Below, one piece after another: positions 46,419-57,304 of a stretch of DNA of 64,000 nucleotides. This DNA is from Microcyclospora pomicola (Eukaryota > Ascomycota > Dothideomycetes > Capnodiales). Position numbers and translations under genes: made by a program. Where the stretch lies: positions 1 through 64,000 of the forward strand of contig NHNY01000022.1 of the NCBI GenBank assembly GCA_002786065.1, in the 5' to 3' direction. Numbering within the stretch: the first letter of the stretch is position 1; each line of letters opens with the position of its first letter. Below the pieces are notes generated by a model that searched no databases, was not told the origin of the DNA, and saw only the letters and a list, made by a program, of their open reading frames with translations.

Positions 46419-46902
46419 ATACGAAGTCACCAGCAGAAGGATAACTGCTTGATGATGGAGATGCGATCCATCACCTGATCAGGGACACCGTTTATCCCGT
46501 CCATTCGTTTGTAGAGGTAGATCAATCGATATTACCGCAGGTCACCGAAGTGTAGCATTTCCTGTAGCCTGAGCATGTCGTTCTGTGTATTCGTGCGAGC
46601 TAAATCATGTACGCCTCGCATCTAGCTGGTATTCGCGAGGGTATAAACGCGTCAATGAACTGGTAAGTTTCTGGTGTAACCATACCATACAATTTTGGAA
46701 TTCATGTTGCATGGTCGGTAAAAGTGGTTGCGGTGGGCCGTAGTGTTAGTTATAACAGACCCCATCGATGTTTCGCTCTTCACCATCACGCACATCATAT
46801 CTGTTTCTTCCAATCTTGTCCACGGTCACAACTTTTATGCATTGATAGATTGAATTCCGGTCGTTTCACCCGTCTCACTTCTTGATTGCACCGGTGGCCA
46901 CT
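46419..46902. other. Intergenic spacer
   Basis: About 480 bp between plus-strand genes: THI5 3' end and the esterase promoter. Nothing else seen. Confidence 0.6.
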
Positions 46903-48561
46903 ATGGTCCACAATCACTACCAGCAGATACCGTATCACTTGGACATCGGACCACTGGGTCACATCGAAGGGTTGGCGCTCGTTTCTGACTCGAAAGCATC
47001 TCCCAGCAAACCGTCCTGTTTTTACTTCGGCGGGATCCCCTACGCGCTCCCACCAACCGGGCCATTTCGCTTTCGACCGCCAAGATCGCTGCCAGAAGAG
47101 TTCCACTACGGCACCAAAGCAAATCCAGGCCGCTTCACAGGCACTGCCGCGGTGTGTCCCCAGCCGGCACAACCGGCGACGAGGGCTGTATGGTCTGAAG
47201 ATTGCTTGCAGCTGAATGTCTACGTCCCTGCTGCCAAGGAGCCGCCGCCGTCTGGTTGGCCAGTTTTCTTCTACATCCATGGCGGGTTTCTGCAGTGGGG
47301 AGACCCCAACATGTCGCCATCGTCTTTGGCACCGCTCTTGAGTGAGACATCCTTTGAAGCCATCATAGTAGCCCCAGCATATCGCGTCAACGCATTCGGT
47401 TTCCTAGCGAGCAGAGAATTGCAAGTAGAGGCTGAGAGCAATGGAGAAACAACGGGGAACATGGGGTTTTGGGACCAGAGAATGGCATTGGAATGGGTGG
47501 CGCGCAACATCGAATTCTTCCGTGGTGACCCAAACAATATTACTGTCGGAGGCTACTCTGCAGGTGCACACTCCGCGTATCAGCAACTATCACACGAGCT
47601 GCACTTCATTCCCGTCGAGAAAGCCATCATAAAACGCGTCATCATGTGGTCTAACTCGCCCGGAGTACAGCCAAAGACTCTCGTCGATCACCAAAAGCAG
47701 ACAAACGAGCTGCTTGTAGCACTGGATATACCACTCGATTTGGACGGACAAGAGAAGCTACGCCGCCTACGAGCCGTAGATGCTGAGACTCTTGTCTCAG
47801 TCTTGGATAGCTTGAAGCTTAGCGAGTTCAGAGCTCTGTCAGACGGCGCTTTCGTGCCCTTCGATGTGATTGATAACATCAACAACGGCGAGTTTGGCAG
47901 ACGTATGAAGGCAAGAGGCATCCGGCTGTTGAATGGGGAGTGCAGAGACGAGCACTTCAGCTACCAGTCTTGGCGAACTCCAACGGACTCCTACAATGCA
48001 TGCTACACCCGGCTGTGTGCAGACTATCCTGCCGCCTTGGTCGGCAACTTGATGAAGCACTACTGTGGCACCAGCAGATCTTTGCCAAGCGGTGTCTCCG
48101 ACTGGCCAGACATGTTCGGACGCATCTACGCGGACATGCAGGTCCACTGCCTGAAACGCGGCTTCGCGCATGGGTTGGTGAAGGGGGGATTGCAGCCCGG
48201 GATAGATATCCTTCGCTATAGAATTGAGTGGCGCGCCAAGTGTGTCGACAATAGCATTCCACCAAAATGGTTGGTGACACACGCAACGGACCTGGCCATC
48301 TGGCTGTGGGGAGGTGGGTATGGTAGCTTGACAAGGGATGAGCAAAAGATCTGCCAGCCGTTCAACGAGATGTTTGCTATGTTTGTGAAAGGTCAGACGG
48401 TCGACAAACAGACTGCCGGAGTCGTGCAAGACATGAAGCGCTTGAGGTCTGATGGGAACACGGATACATTTGAGGACGATCGTTGGGTGAAAGGACTGGA
48501 AGTCTGGACAATCGTCAATGGTGCAGCTGGAAGCGCGGCGCCGTGTAACCCTAAGCTGTAG
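46903..48561 (+). CDS. Type-B carboxylesterase/lipase-like alpha/beta hydrolase
   Basis: A 552-residue intronless protein of the carboxylesterase type B family. The N-terminal GHIEGLAL and YFGGIPYALPPTGPFRF, the SEDCLQLNVYVP block, the oxyanion-hole FFYIHGGFLQWG, and the nucleophile elbow ITVGGYSAGAHSAY are all present. The catalytic His is probably in VTHATDLAIWLWG near the C-terminus. No signal peptide precedes the domain (MVHNHYQQIPYH), so an intracellular esterase is more likely than a secreted lipase. Substrate unknown. ATG 46903 is the first in-frame ATG after a TTG at 46882. Confidence 0.9.
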   Translation: MVHNHYQQIPYHLDIGPLGHIEGLALVSDSKASPSKPSCFYFGGIPYALPPTGPFRFRPPRSLPEEFHYGTKANPGRFTGTAAVCPQPAQPATRAVWSEDCLQLNVYVPAAKEPPPSGWPVFFYIHGGFLQWGDPNMSPSSLAPLLSETSFEAIIVAPAYRVNAFGFLASRELQVEAESNGETTGNMGFWDQRMALEWVARNIEFFRGDPNNITVGGYSAGAHSAYQQLSHELHFIPVEKAIIKRVIMWSNSPGVQPKTLVDHQKQTNELLVALDIPLDLDGQEKLRRLRAVDAETLVSVLDSLKLSEFRALSDGAFVPFDVIDNINNGEFGRRMKARGIRLLNGECRDEHFSYQSWRTPTDSYNACYTRLCADYPAALVGNLMKHYCGTSRSLPSGVSDWPDMFGRIYADMQVHCLKRGFAHGLVKGGLQPGIDILRYRIEWRAKCVDNSIPPKWLVTHATDLAIWLWGGGYGSLTRDEQKICQPFNEMFAMFVKGQTVDKQTAGVVQDMKRLRSDGNTDTFEDDRWVKGLEVWTIVNGAAGSAAPCNPKL

Positions 48562-48841
48562 GATAGAGGCCTTGCGGTACGTGGCAAACCAACCATCAAT
48601 CGACAAACACACACCGAGACGACAATTGGATGCCAATCTGGAGACACGAACTGCATGTTTGTGCTGGTGTTTCAGGATGGGCAAACATGTAACAATTGTC
48701 TCAGATGGGCACAACTAGCGTAACCCTCGGTTATATGAACAGCTTGTCTGGTCTACATACCAGTTCCTTTCCTCACTCTGACGAACCCATCCTTTCTGCA
48801 CCCTATACTTCCTCGACTATCATATACGCTCAGCAGAAAGG

Positions 48842-50479
48842 ATGGCGAACACGATCTTGGACCACCACCAACACCCACAGTATTACCTGCTCCGTGCAAA
48901 CAACACTGCAACACCCCTCATCGCACTGGATGAGCTGCCTGCACACATCGCCATTCGGGGTGTGCCCCGATCATTGAGCCCTCAAAAAGCCTCTGGTATG
49001 GTCTGTCTTGGCCCAGTGGCTCATCCCAACAAGTTCTACCAGCTGGAGAACGACAGGACCGGAAACTCCGAGGTTCAAGTACCAAAACATTCCAATCATG
49101 TCCGGACAGCATCGCCTCGATCTCCTCCCATTTCCCACGGCAATACGCCGGGGAAATCACTTGTAGCTCCCGATTACCACGTTCGGAGGATGGCTGAACA
49201 GCAAGCCACCTTGCAACACAGTTCAGCTAGCGTGCACGAAAGTCCAGAAGGAAACAAGAAAGCATCCCGTTCTCCAGTCCCTGTCCATGAGATCCAGTCC
49301 AAGATCGATTCCGTCGTTGCCTCTACACCCGCGAAGAGATATGCTGGTATTGGACCAACGGATCTCGGCCGGCCGACGCCTTCAGGGATCGTCATTGACC
49401 AGGATAAGAAAAAGTACTGCACCCACTGGATCCGCACATCGACATGCGACTTCATCCAGCAAGGATGCATTTACAAGCACGAGCTGCCAGCGACCGAAGC
49501 CGAGTTCGTGCAGCTCGGCTTTAAACCGGAGATGTGCCGCTGGATGTTGGAGAAGGCCGCCAGGGGTCGTGTCGATGTCCCATTTTATCTGAGGAGAATG
49601 CTGGACCCGAGAGGCATGGGCAAGGTGGTGGCTGGTGGCGCAGCCTCGATCAGAATGCCACCTGCCATCACAAATCTACCTCCTACACCATCAACGGAAA
49701 AATGGATGGAGCGATTGACTGCCGGCCGGAGAAACGACAGTGAGAGCGATGTTTCCACAGACGACATCGACGAGGATGCCGATCGCCAGTCTAGAGGGAT
49801 GCCGACCCAGAAGGTTTCGAAGCTCACTCTCGAGCCCAACATCCGGACGGCAAATAAACGTCGCGGGAAAGCCCCTTGCTTGCCTGCAACTCGGAACATT
49901 CCAACAGGAGCCGTCCCTGTCGAGAGTCAGCCTCGCAATTCTGTCTCACCTGTTGGCGATCTGATAGATTTTGGCCTTGAGGATTCAGCACCATCGCTCT
50001 CACAGTCTTCAAGCGTCACCCTCAACGAACCAGAAAGTCCACTTGGATCGGCTTTGTCAGGATCCGTGGCTTCGACATCTAAGCCCAGACTTTCTCGCCA
50101 GGTCGAAGCTCCTCTTCGCGGATCTGGCGAGACTCGCAATCGGTCAAACTCTCGCCATAACCAGACAGGTCCTAGGCGCGCTCGCAGAGGCCGAAAGAGC
50201 GACACTCACCACAAACGGAGAGAGCAGCCCCGGGACACCCATCGTGCTTCTTCACGTCCGCAAAATCATCGCTCCGCTAGGGCCCGTACACAAAGCCATA
50301 GTACCGCTCGTTTTTCAACTATCGACGAGGACTCGGCACGAGAACCAGCATACATGCTCACCGGATTGGCAGCTTCCAAACATGCTCCGCGTAGCGCTGT
50401 AATTTGTCGCCCGCGTCGTGCGGCTGGTGCTTCACCCAGTCGCACTAGGCAAACCGCGACTGTGTCTCAGCAAAAGTGA
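48842..50479 (+). CDS. CCCH-type zinc-finger protein
   Basis: A 545-residue protein with one zinc knuckle near residue 200: CTHWIRTSTCDFIQQGCIYKH, a C-x8-C-x6-C-x3-H spacing, preceded by Lys-rich DQDKKKY and followed by a well-ordered ELPATEAEFVQLGFKPEMCRWM helix pair. The remainder is disordered, with a Ser-rich linker and an Arg-rich RS-like C-terminal part (GPRRARRGRKSDTHHKRREQ). CCCH fingers usually bind RNA, so an RNA-processing or decay role is inferred. ATG 48842 opens the frame directly after the leader. Confidence 0.8.
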   Translation: MANTILDHHQHPQYYLLRANNTATPLIALDELPAHIAIRGVPRSLSPQKASGMVCLGPVAHPNKFYQLENDRTGNSEVQVPKHSNHVRTASPRSPPISHGNTPGKSLVAPDYHVRRMAEQQATLQHSSASVHESPEGNKKASRSPVPVHEIQSKIDSVVASTPAKRYAGIGPTDLGRPTPSGIVIDQDKKKYCTHWIRTSTCDFIQQGCIYKHELPATEAEFVQLGFKPEMCRWMLEKAARGRVDVPFYLRRMLDPRGMGKVVAGGAASIRMPPAITNLPPTPSTEKWMERLTAGRRNDSESDVSTDDIDEDADRQSRGMPTQKVSKLTLEPNIRTANKRRGKAPCLPATRNIPTGAVPVESQPRNSVSPVGDLIDFGLEDSAPSLSQSSSVTLNEPESPLGSALSGSVASTSKPRLSRQVEAPLRGSGETRNRSNSRHNQTGPRRARRGRKSDTHHKRREQPRDTHRASSRPQNHRSARARTQSHSTARFSTIDEDSAREPAYMLTGLAASKHAPRSAVICRPRRAAGASPSRTRQTATVSQQK

Positions 50480-51183
50480 GCGCGCAGATCGCAAGCCAAC
50501 TCGATCGGAGGATGGTTCGATCGTGAGACTTCGTGGCGCATCGCTACGCCATTGCGTCAGTTTTTAGAATCGCCACCAGCACGTTCGTTCCCATATGTTT
50601 ATTGAGCGGTCCTTCCGCAAACCTCGAAACTCTGCTTCTTCAGCTTCTCACCCATAACAGAGGGACGATTGCTGAAGCTCTTCTGTGGGCTTGCATATGC
50701 TGGAGCTTGAATATCTCGCGGCTTTCCTTCGATCACGAGCTTGGACCTCGGGATGCTGCACTGGTCGACATCCAGGTCCGGGCAACCTGGAGTACGTCTA
50801 TCTGCAGCGGAAGCGAATGCAAAGCAGGACATCTGCTGTGCTGCTTAGGCCATGCTTGAACACATGCAGGTCGAGACGTTCGCACGAACGGGCGTATGGA
50901 TGAGCATCCCCGATGTATCCTCGTTTTGGAATTGAGCGTCTGCTAGGAGTAGACTTTCATCTAGGGAGAGATATACTGGGCATGGATTGGACTTGAAATT
51001 TTGAGCGATCTGGAACTGGCGCAAAAGGATAGAGGGTCTTGAATATTTGCATCTAGCATTCGAAAATAGCATCAGCGTCATTACTTTCATAAGATAGTCT
51101 TCAGACCTGGTGACTTCAAATCTCTGTCCTGTCGTCAACGTGACTGTCATTATACATGGCCGTGCAAGCTGGTCGTCAAGCGC
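50480..51183. other. Convergent intergenic region
   Basis: About 700 bp between the stops of the CCCH and ceramidase genes. No gene supported. Confidence 0.55.
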
Positions 51184-53535
51184 TTAGACGATCTTGAACT
51201 CCCCACTCACACCTTCAAACGGCGTGATACTGCCTCCCAGACTCTTCGCATCACCAAAGTATCGTAAGCGATACAGGCCCTTGAGGTGGTCTCCGGAATT
51301 TCTGTTTAGCAGTAATTCCACATGCCCTTCTTCGCCTGCTTCCGTCATAAGCGGGTCTTCTTTCCATGCCTCTGTCTCCCAGTTGGTCTCCCAGCTGATG
51401 GTCACCGTACTTGTGCCCAGGACGGTGCTCGTACGTTTCCATTCGTAGACTAAGCTCCAATCTGCGTCGTCACGCACGCGTGTCCAGCTCTTGCGATTGA
51501 AGTCGAATTTGTCCACCGCGGCAAAAGTGTCGTCGAGACGGTGATTATTGCGAGGAGTGGCGCCTATGAAGGCAGCGGAAATAGTGTCGCCAGGCTTGTA
51601 GATTGCGTTTACATCGGTAGTGACATCACCGAAGTCCTTGAAAATGCCGGCATTGTCAACGACCACTGGTGTGATAAAGTTCAAACTTGAATTGATGTGT
51701 ATTGGCGGGTATGGACCGGGTATCAGAGGGGGCATTTTCGCAGCTGAAGCGGCGAGGCGAGGGAGGTATGTCAAGGTGAGGTTGATGTGAGCATCCAGCG
51801 TATACGGTCCATACAAGGTGGAGGCACCTTCGTATCGCTGTACTTGATACTCTTCCGTCGTGGTTATGTAATGCGTGTATGTGTTTGCGGGACCTCCGAG
51901 CACCACGACTGGCTCTTTGGCATCCGCATCGAGGTCGTGGAATGTGGTAGATACTGTCTCCTTGACAGCTTCTCTCCAACGACGTCCAGCCATCGTGGTC
52001 GCCTCACCAGGCGCCACGACCATGAACATGTTACCGACACGCAGAGTCATTACGTCCACGATGTTCGGACTCCACGCATACGGGCTTTCGCTTTCACCAA
52101 CGTCCAGCAGAATGACCTTGTCAGCATGGCAAGCCTTCTGCGTGTCATTCGCTTTGTGAATGCGATTGCCGATAGCGAGCCAAAGAGGGCTGGCGTTTGG
52201 ATCACCAGGTTGAGCTTGCTTGAAGTCGAACGCGCCAGGCCCATCGGAGGTACCGGCTGCAAATGAGTATCCCATTGCGGCAGGACAGGTGCGAGTCATC
52301 GACCCGTTCGCAAGAGGGAAGGTGTAGGCACTGAGATCGACGAATTGATGTACGCTCTTGACGACCTTCCCTCGTATAGGAGTGAAAGCTGTTCTATCAT
52401 TCAGCAGACCTTGAGCACCCTGGAACTGTCGCCGACCAATCTCATATGCAGAAGCTGCACCACCATCGTTGCGAGCAAAGTGTGGTCCTCGACCATGGCA
52501 AGGCTGTGTCTTGTTGGCGCAAAGACTAGTCTTGAAGTCGCACATCAAGCCTTCATCGTCCCCAAACTCACAGTATGCGCCGAGCACGTTCGGGGACGTG
52601 TCCCCTACATTGGCTTGACTGAAGCCGGCCACATACGCAGGGTCGCTCCGAGACTGCTCCAGCAAACGAGCAGCAACACCCTTATTGTCTCCAGAGATCA
52701 AGGTGTTGTTGCCGTGCAAGCTTGTGCCATGTACAGCGAACCACGTTAGCACGCCGATTTCAGTCTCGCCATCCTCGTGGCTGTGAGAGAAGCGTAACAA
52801 GGTGAGAGCCTTGTCTACGTCGTGTTTGTAGCGCCTGCGCTCGTCCTCCGGATTTGCTAGGTAGGCATACGGACTGCGATTGATGTTCGCATCCAATATG
52901 TCAATACTGCCGACCTCAAGGTGACCGGGCGCCAGACTTTCATGTGCGCGAACGATAGATGCGACCGCGCCATCGACAATGGCTTGATAAGAGGCCTTGT
53001 TGAAGCCTCTACTTGTGATTTGAGGGAGGAGATAGTTCAGCCAGGCGCCTGGCCCGCTGTGCGAATGCGTGCCCGTGACAGCTACGTTCTGCTGGCCGTA
53101 GACGGCATACTCATCGCCCAAGCCTGCTAACGCCTCGAGAATTCCGTGGCGGACTGCGGTGTCTCCAGACTGGGTGTCCAGGACCAGATAGGCGAATCGA
53201 TCTTCTGGGGTCTCGACGTCGCCGACAATGAATGCCCGCGAATACAGTCTTTGTCTCAGTCCAGTACCAAGCTGAGCGGGATCTGCATATCCCATCAAAT
53301 TGATCTCGGCGACTGGTCCAGTGATATCAGCTTTGCCCACGCCGAGCAAGTAATGGTCTCCATGACGGATTGCAGCCACACCGGCCTGCGATGATGAGTG
53401 AGGTGTGGTGATCTGCAAATCGGGCTGCCATGGAAAGAGAAGTGCCCCCGGGTTGAAACGATGCAGCAGATTGATGGTGGAAAGCAGAATGATGCTGCCA
53501 GCAGCTAAGGCGAGGATGAGTGGCGAACGCGCCAT
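51184..53535 (-). CDS. Neutral ceramidase
   Basis: A 783-residue protein with an N-terminal signal/anchor (MARSPLILALAAGSIILLST). The family blocks are in order: LLGVGKADITGPVAEINLMGYA, the zinc-site VTGTHSHSGPGAW, the active-site pentapeptide-containing DILDANINRSPYAYLANP, LTWFAVHGTSLHGNN, and VLGAYCEFGDDEGLMCDF. The C-terminal immunoglobulin-like domain (NRKSWTRVRDDADWSLVYEW) ends with LKGLYRLRYFGDAKSLGG. It hydrolyses ceramide to sphingosine and fatty acid at the secretory pathway or cell surface. The frame continues 240 nt upstream to a non-ATG codon; ATG 53535 at the signal peptide is the start. It is divergent from SPF27, 276 bp apart. Confidence 0.93.
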   Translation of the reverse strand: MARSPLILALAAGSIILLSTINLLHRFNPGALLFPWQPDLQITTPHSSSQAGVAAIRHGDHYLLGVGKADITGPVAEINLMGYADPAQLGTGLRQRLYSRAFIVGDVETPEDRFAYLVLDTQSGDTAVRHGILEALAGLGDEYAVYGQQNVAVTGTHSHSGPGAWLNYLLPQITSRGFNKASYQAIVDGAVASIVRAHESLAPGHLEVGSIDILDANINRSPYAYLANPEDERRRYKHDVDKALTLLRFSHSHEDGETEIGVLTWFAVHGTSLHGNNTLISGDNKGVAARLLEQSRSDPAYVAGFSQANVGDTSPNVLGAYCEFGDDEGLMCDFKTSLCANKTQPCHGRGPHFARNDGGAASAYEIGRRQFQGAQGLLNDRTAFTPIRGKVVKSVHQFVDLSAYTFPLANGSMTRTCPAAMGYSFAAGTSDGPGAFDFKQAQPGDPNASPLWLAIGNRIHKANDTQKACHADKVILLDVGESESPYAWSPNIVDVMTLRVGNMFMVVAPGEATTMAGRRWREAVKETVSTTFHDLDADAKEPVVVLGGPANTYTHYITTTEEYQVQRYEGASTLYGPYTLDAHINLTLTYLPRLAASAAKMPPLIPGPYPPIHINSSLNFITPVVVDNAGIFKDFGDVTTDVNAIYKPGDTISAAFIGATPRNNHRLDDTFAAVDKFDFNRKSWTRVRDDADWSLVYEWKRTSTVLGTSTVTISWETNWETEAWKEDPLMTEAGEEGHVELLLNRNSGDHLKGLYRLRYFGDAKSLGGSITPFEGVSGEFKIV

Positions 53536-53811
53536 TGTCGAGGAAGCAGTTCCAGCAGGAAGATGGTCATTGGGATCCTCAATATCCGCTAGAAGAAGAG
53601 AAGAGCAATGATGTGAGTGAAAGGAAGGTGATGGCAGAGAGCTCCATGTTCTTATGATCGAACAAGGCAACGAGCCCGGAAGTCGAGCTGTGTTGTCATG
53701 TGGCGGGCTTCGGTGTATGATGATGGACTGCCGGCGGGTCACTTCACTACATGCACACCTCATATAACAAATCAAATTTCATGCACGAAGCAGAACAAAT
53801 TCACGAGCAAA

Positions 53812-54432
53812 ATGTCACTCATAAGCAACAGCGCTGTTGCGCTTCCCTACGTCGACACTCCATCATCCACCGAAGCGTTGACTGCCGCCCACGCACTCAT
53901 CGAAGCCGAGTTGCAACCAGAACGCGCAACTACCCTGCACCCATCAATACCAAGTGCACCAGAGCCTAATTTCTCCGACATCATCAGCGCCGAGCACGAT
54001 CGCATATCCTCAGGCGGTCCCAAGCCACCCGGTATCGATCTCACACGCTATGAAGCTGCAGACCCTCCCGAGAACGGCGATAAAGTTGCGTGGAAGTCGA
54101 ATTTGGAACGAGCATACACAAGCGCCGAATACCTGCGCGCGCGCGAGATCAATCTCGGTCTGCTCGAGACATATGGCCAGAATGCATGGTTGATCGGCAA
54201 TAGCCAGCTAGAGGATGTGCTGCGGGATCTGGAGAAGGAGCTAGAGAGTGCGCGACTGGAGCTGGAGGAGATTGAGCAGGCGAGGAGGATCGCACAAGAG
54301 AACGCATCGGGTGAGCTGAGGAGTCTCGAGGATGGTTGGCGGACCGGCATCGGACGTATGATCGAGACTCAAGCAGCGGCCGAGGGACTCAGGAGACAGA
54401 TCCTGGATAAGAGGCGACAGGGCACCGCGTGA
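53812..54432 (+). CDS. Pre-mRNA splicing factor SPF27/BCAS2 (Cwf7) family
   Basis: A 206-residue intronless protein starting MSLISNSAVALPYVDTPSS. The N-terminal ALPYVD, EPNFSDIISAEHDRI and the C-terminal coiled coil (LRDLEKELESARLELEEIEQARR, followed by LEDGWRTGIGRMIETQ) match the BCAS2/SPF27 family, a core member of the Prp19/NTC spliceosome complex. The ATG at 53812 has an AAA-ATG context and starts exactly at the conserved N-terminus; the frame is open upstream without meaning. Confidence 0.9.
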   Translation: MSLISNSAVALPYVDTPSSTEALTAAHALIEAELQPERATTLHPSIPSAPEPNFSDIISAEHDRISSGGPKPPGIDLTRYEAADPPENGDKVAWKSNLERAYTSAEYLRAREINLGLLETYGQNAWLIGNSQLEDVLRDLEKELESARLELEEIEQARRIAQENASGELRSLEDGWRTGIGRMIETQAAAEGLRRQILDKRRQGTA

Positions 54433-55897
54433 AAGAGGAGGTGCATGATGGCCGAGGACATGGCCAGCACGTCTTTCTACAAAGAAACGATTGCACACTG
54501 GACCACAATGCAAAAGCACCGCCAATGACTACGGAGGATATGCCCCCACAAAAGCATACGAGCGCTCTACTCTCGTGAGATAAGACCTGACACTGGAAAT
54601 CCTGAGAGGCGCAGTAGCCACTGTACCGCTGTCTACTTCTACTATCTGCGCACAAGGAGCATCGCAAGACAAGCGATAACATGCGACTTACGAGCTACAA
54701 CGGAGCAGCGCACCGTCAACGTCAACGTCTAAGATGACAACAGCACTACAACAGGAGTCAAATTTGACTTTGACCCTCGTCTTGTGGCGAAGCTCTGACA
54801 GCATGATAGGCACTTTCGGCCTCACCCTGGAAACTAACATCTGTCTTCGAGGGCGTCACGGAGGAAGAGAGCTGAGGCACCCAAGGGCGCAAAAGTCCCG
54901 ATCACGCAGTCTCTAAATCGGGGTCTTCACGGTGAGTGAGAGGATGAGGGTGTAGACATTCGCGGGTGGTACGGGGAGAAGAGGAGAAGAAGGAGTGGGC
55001 GATGCGGGTTCTGAAGCGCGGTTGGCATGGGGCACGGTGTGCTTTGAGCTCAACAGCGGAGTAAACATATGATTTCATGTAAGAAACGAGGGTGCAAACA
55101 TTGAGTCATTCAAGTGCTCGAAAGCCTTATAAGGAAACCCTTATAACCCTTCGAATCGCACGCAACAGCATATGCACGGGACATCAATAAGTGGACCGTA
55201 AGAGCATGCACGAAGCCCGAGCCAAGAAGCATAAGGAATGGATACAGTGCTATCTCAGGGTATTTATTCGACTGGAGCTGTGGGACAGGGACTACCCTGT
55301 TATTGTGAACTCCTTGATTCGAAAAGACAGCCTTGCAGCATTCGAGTGATGTCTGTAAGACCTCGTTTTGGACTGCAACTGTCAATTGCTGTGGGTGCGC
55401 GTTAGTGACCTCCAAGATTATCCCCTGTCCGTTCCAGTCATTGAGATAGCTCTTCCTTTTCAGCTCCTTCTGCGTATGTACAACGGGCCTCTCCATCCAC
55501 GCCTGATGTGCGTCCGCAGATCGATCGAAGGCCGGGTGTTGTCAAGGCTGGTTGATATTCGTTTGACCACAGCAAGCGCATGAATAGCATCAGTGATAGC
55601 GGCAAAAACTGCCAAGAAGGCTAAGACCAGGTAATGTAAAGAAGCATGAAGAGGGCGCGATCAGTGCGACACCGCCACCACTGAGCATGCAGAATTGAAA
55701 TGAGGATGGTATGGCACAATTACGGCCACTCTGAACATGGAATGAAATTCTGCAGCCCCCGGTACATATGCTAGGCGCTCGTCTAGCAGCAGAAGCAGAA
55801 ACACCAAGAACGTGGGTTCAATCTTGCTTCGAAACATACATCATTTCGTGTACGCTGTAAACGTCTTCCACGACAGCGTCCCTCTGATTTCAGCAGC
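54433..55897. other. Convergent intergenic region, no supported gene
   Basis: About 1.46 kb between the stops of SPF27 and the PKA subunit. I checked for tRNA-like box B motifs and found none convincing. Short open frames on both strands lack features. Confidence 0.5.
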
Positions 55898-57304
55898 CTA
55901 CCTCAATGGGTCGGCACCGGCATTGGTCTTGTTCCTGGGATCGTCGCGTCGCATGATGCTCTCAACCGGACCGAGCAGCCGCTGGAAGCCGTCTTTGCCC
56001 AATGTGGCAACCTTGGTCTCTGTCACGCTTCGCACACTCGCTGCACGAGGTTTATCGTCGAGCAATGCCAGCTCACCGAAGTAGTCACCCTTCGTATACT
56101 TCTTCAATGCGTTGTCGTTTCCTCTTTGGAGCACCTCGGCCTCGCCAGATTCCAAAATGTAGAACTTGTCACCAACATCGCCCTCGCGTATGATGTAGCT
56201 ACCGGCAGGGTACTTGACGGTCTCCAAGGCATCGGCAATCTTGCTGCGTTCGTAAGGGGTGAGCTCGGCGAACAACTTGACTTCGTGCAAGAACGTCTCG
56301 TACATGCGACGACGTTGGAAAGCAGAATCCATGAGAATGCGACGGAATGTCATTCGGTCGAGGCACCAGAGAATGCTAGGCTCGGTGGAAACGACGGTGG
56401 CAGCACGTGGGGCATTGTACATCAAAGCCAGCTCTCCGAAGGAAGTACCCGGACCAGACACGGCCACTTTGTTTCCCATGCCATCAGGGCCATTCTCAAT
56501 CTTGCCCGTTGACGAGACGTAGATGTCGAAAGTACCCGCTTCCACCACATAAAAGTAGTCGCCGGCATCACCTTGCATGATGACGCGCACGTCTTTGTTC
56601 GGCACTTTGCGCTCCTGTAGCGCACCCAGGACCTGTGCTGATTGCTCATCGTCGAGGTGTGAAAAGAGGAAGTTGTGCGAGACAGCCACGCGCAGGCGGG
56701 AGAATTGTTCTTGTGTCTTGGGGAAAGATGGAGCTTTCCATGTGGTCTCATCTCCTGCTGGCGGGCTCAATACCTCGGCAGAGACGGAGGTACGACGTCC
56801 CATGTTGTAGTTGGTGGGGAAAGACTGAGGGTGGTCCATAGCGCCCGCGGTGGCAGCAGGAGGAGGTTCGGAGTTCGAGCCTGCATTGGAAGCGGACGAG
56901 AAGGCAAAGTTGGCGAAGGAGGAGCTCGCTGGAGGAGGTCCGGATGAAGTGGTATCTGAACCTGCCTGATCGCGTGGGAAGGATTGAGTGGTGGGGGACT
57001 GGAGATCGCGCTCGTCTTCTTCGGCGAGAGCATGCATCTTGCCGGGCGGAGGAGACGAAGAAAGCACGTCGCGTGAGGTCGAGGACGAGGACGAGGCACC
57101 GAACGGATTGCTGCCGGGAAAACTACTCTCGGCGATGCCTGCACCACTCGAATGTCGTTGGCCGAGGACGAACTCTGCGCGCTGGCTCTCGAGACGGCGG
57201 TTGAAGAAGTTGAAGCAGAACTGGAGGATGTCGGCGGGCTGTTGTTTGAGGACTTCGCGATCGAGAGCGCGGATTTCGTTGGAGTAGTCGGAGGGGAGCG
57301 ACAT
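55898..57304 (-). CDS. pkaR: cAMP-dependent protein kinase regulatory subunit
   Basis: A 468-residue intronless protein. The N-terminal dimerisation/docking region is EIRALDREVLKQQPADILQFC. The inhibitor site is R170-R171-T-S173-V, an autophosphorylation-type RRxS. Two cyclic-nucleotide-binding domains follow, each with a phosphate-binding cassette: FGELALMYNAPRAATVV and FGELALLDDKPRAASV. All expected Glu and Arg residues of both cassettes are present, so two cAMP sites should work. The protein holds the PKA catalytic subunit inactive until cAMP rises. The linker between residues 60 and 165 is a long Ser/Pro-rich disordered stretch. The ATG 57304 starts MSLPSDYSNEI. Confidence 0.96.
   Translation of the reverse strand: MSLPSDYSNEIRALDREVLKQQPADILQFCFNFFNRRLESQRAEFVLGQRHSSGAGIAESSFPGSNPFGASSSSSTSRDVLSSSPPPGKMHALAEEDERDLQSPTTQSFPRDQAGSDTTSSGPPPASSSFANFAFSSASNAGSNSEPPPAATAGAMDHPQSFPTNYNMGRRTSVSAEVLSPPAGDETTWKAPSFPKTQEQFSRLRVAVSHNFLFSHLDDEQSAQVLGALQERKVPNKDVRVIMQGDAGDYFYVVEAGTFDIYVSSTGKIENGPDGMGNKVAVSGPGTSFGELALMYNAPRAATVVSTEPSILWCLDRMTFRRILMDSAFQRRRMYETFLHEVKLFAELTPYERSKIADALETVKYPAGSYIIREGDVGDKFYILESGEAEVLQRGNDNALKKYTKGDYFGELALLDDKPRAASVRSVTETKVATLGKDGFQRLLGPVESIMRRDDPRNKTNAGADPLR

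Noticed and set aside
55120-55170. A TTCGAATC-like word resembling a tRNA box B.
   Set aside because: No matching box A at the right distance and no cloverleaf could be folded by eye; the same holds for similar words near 11770 and 13458.
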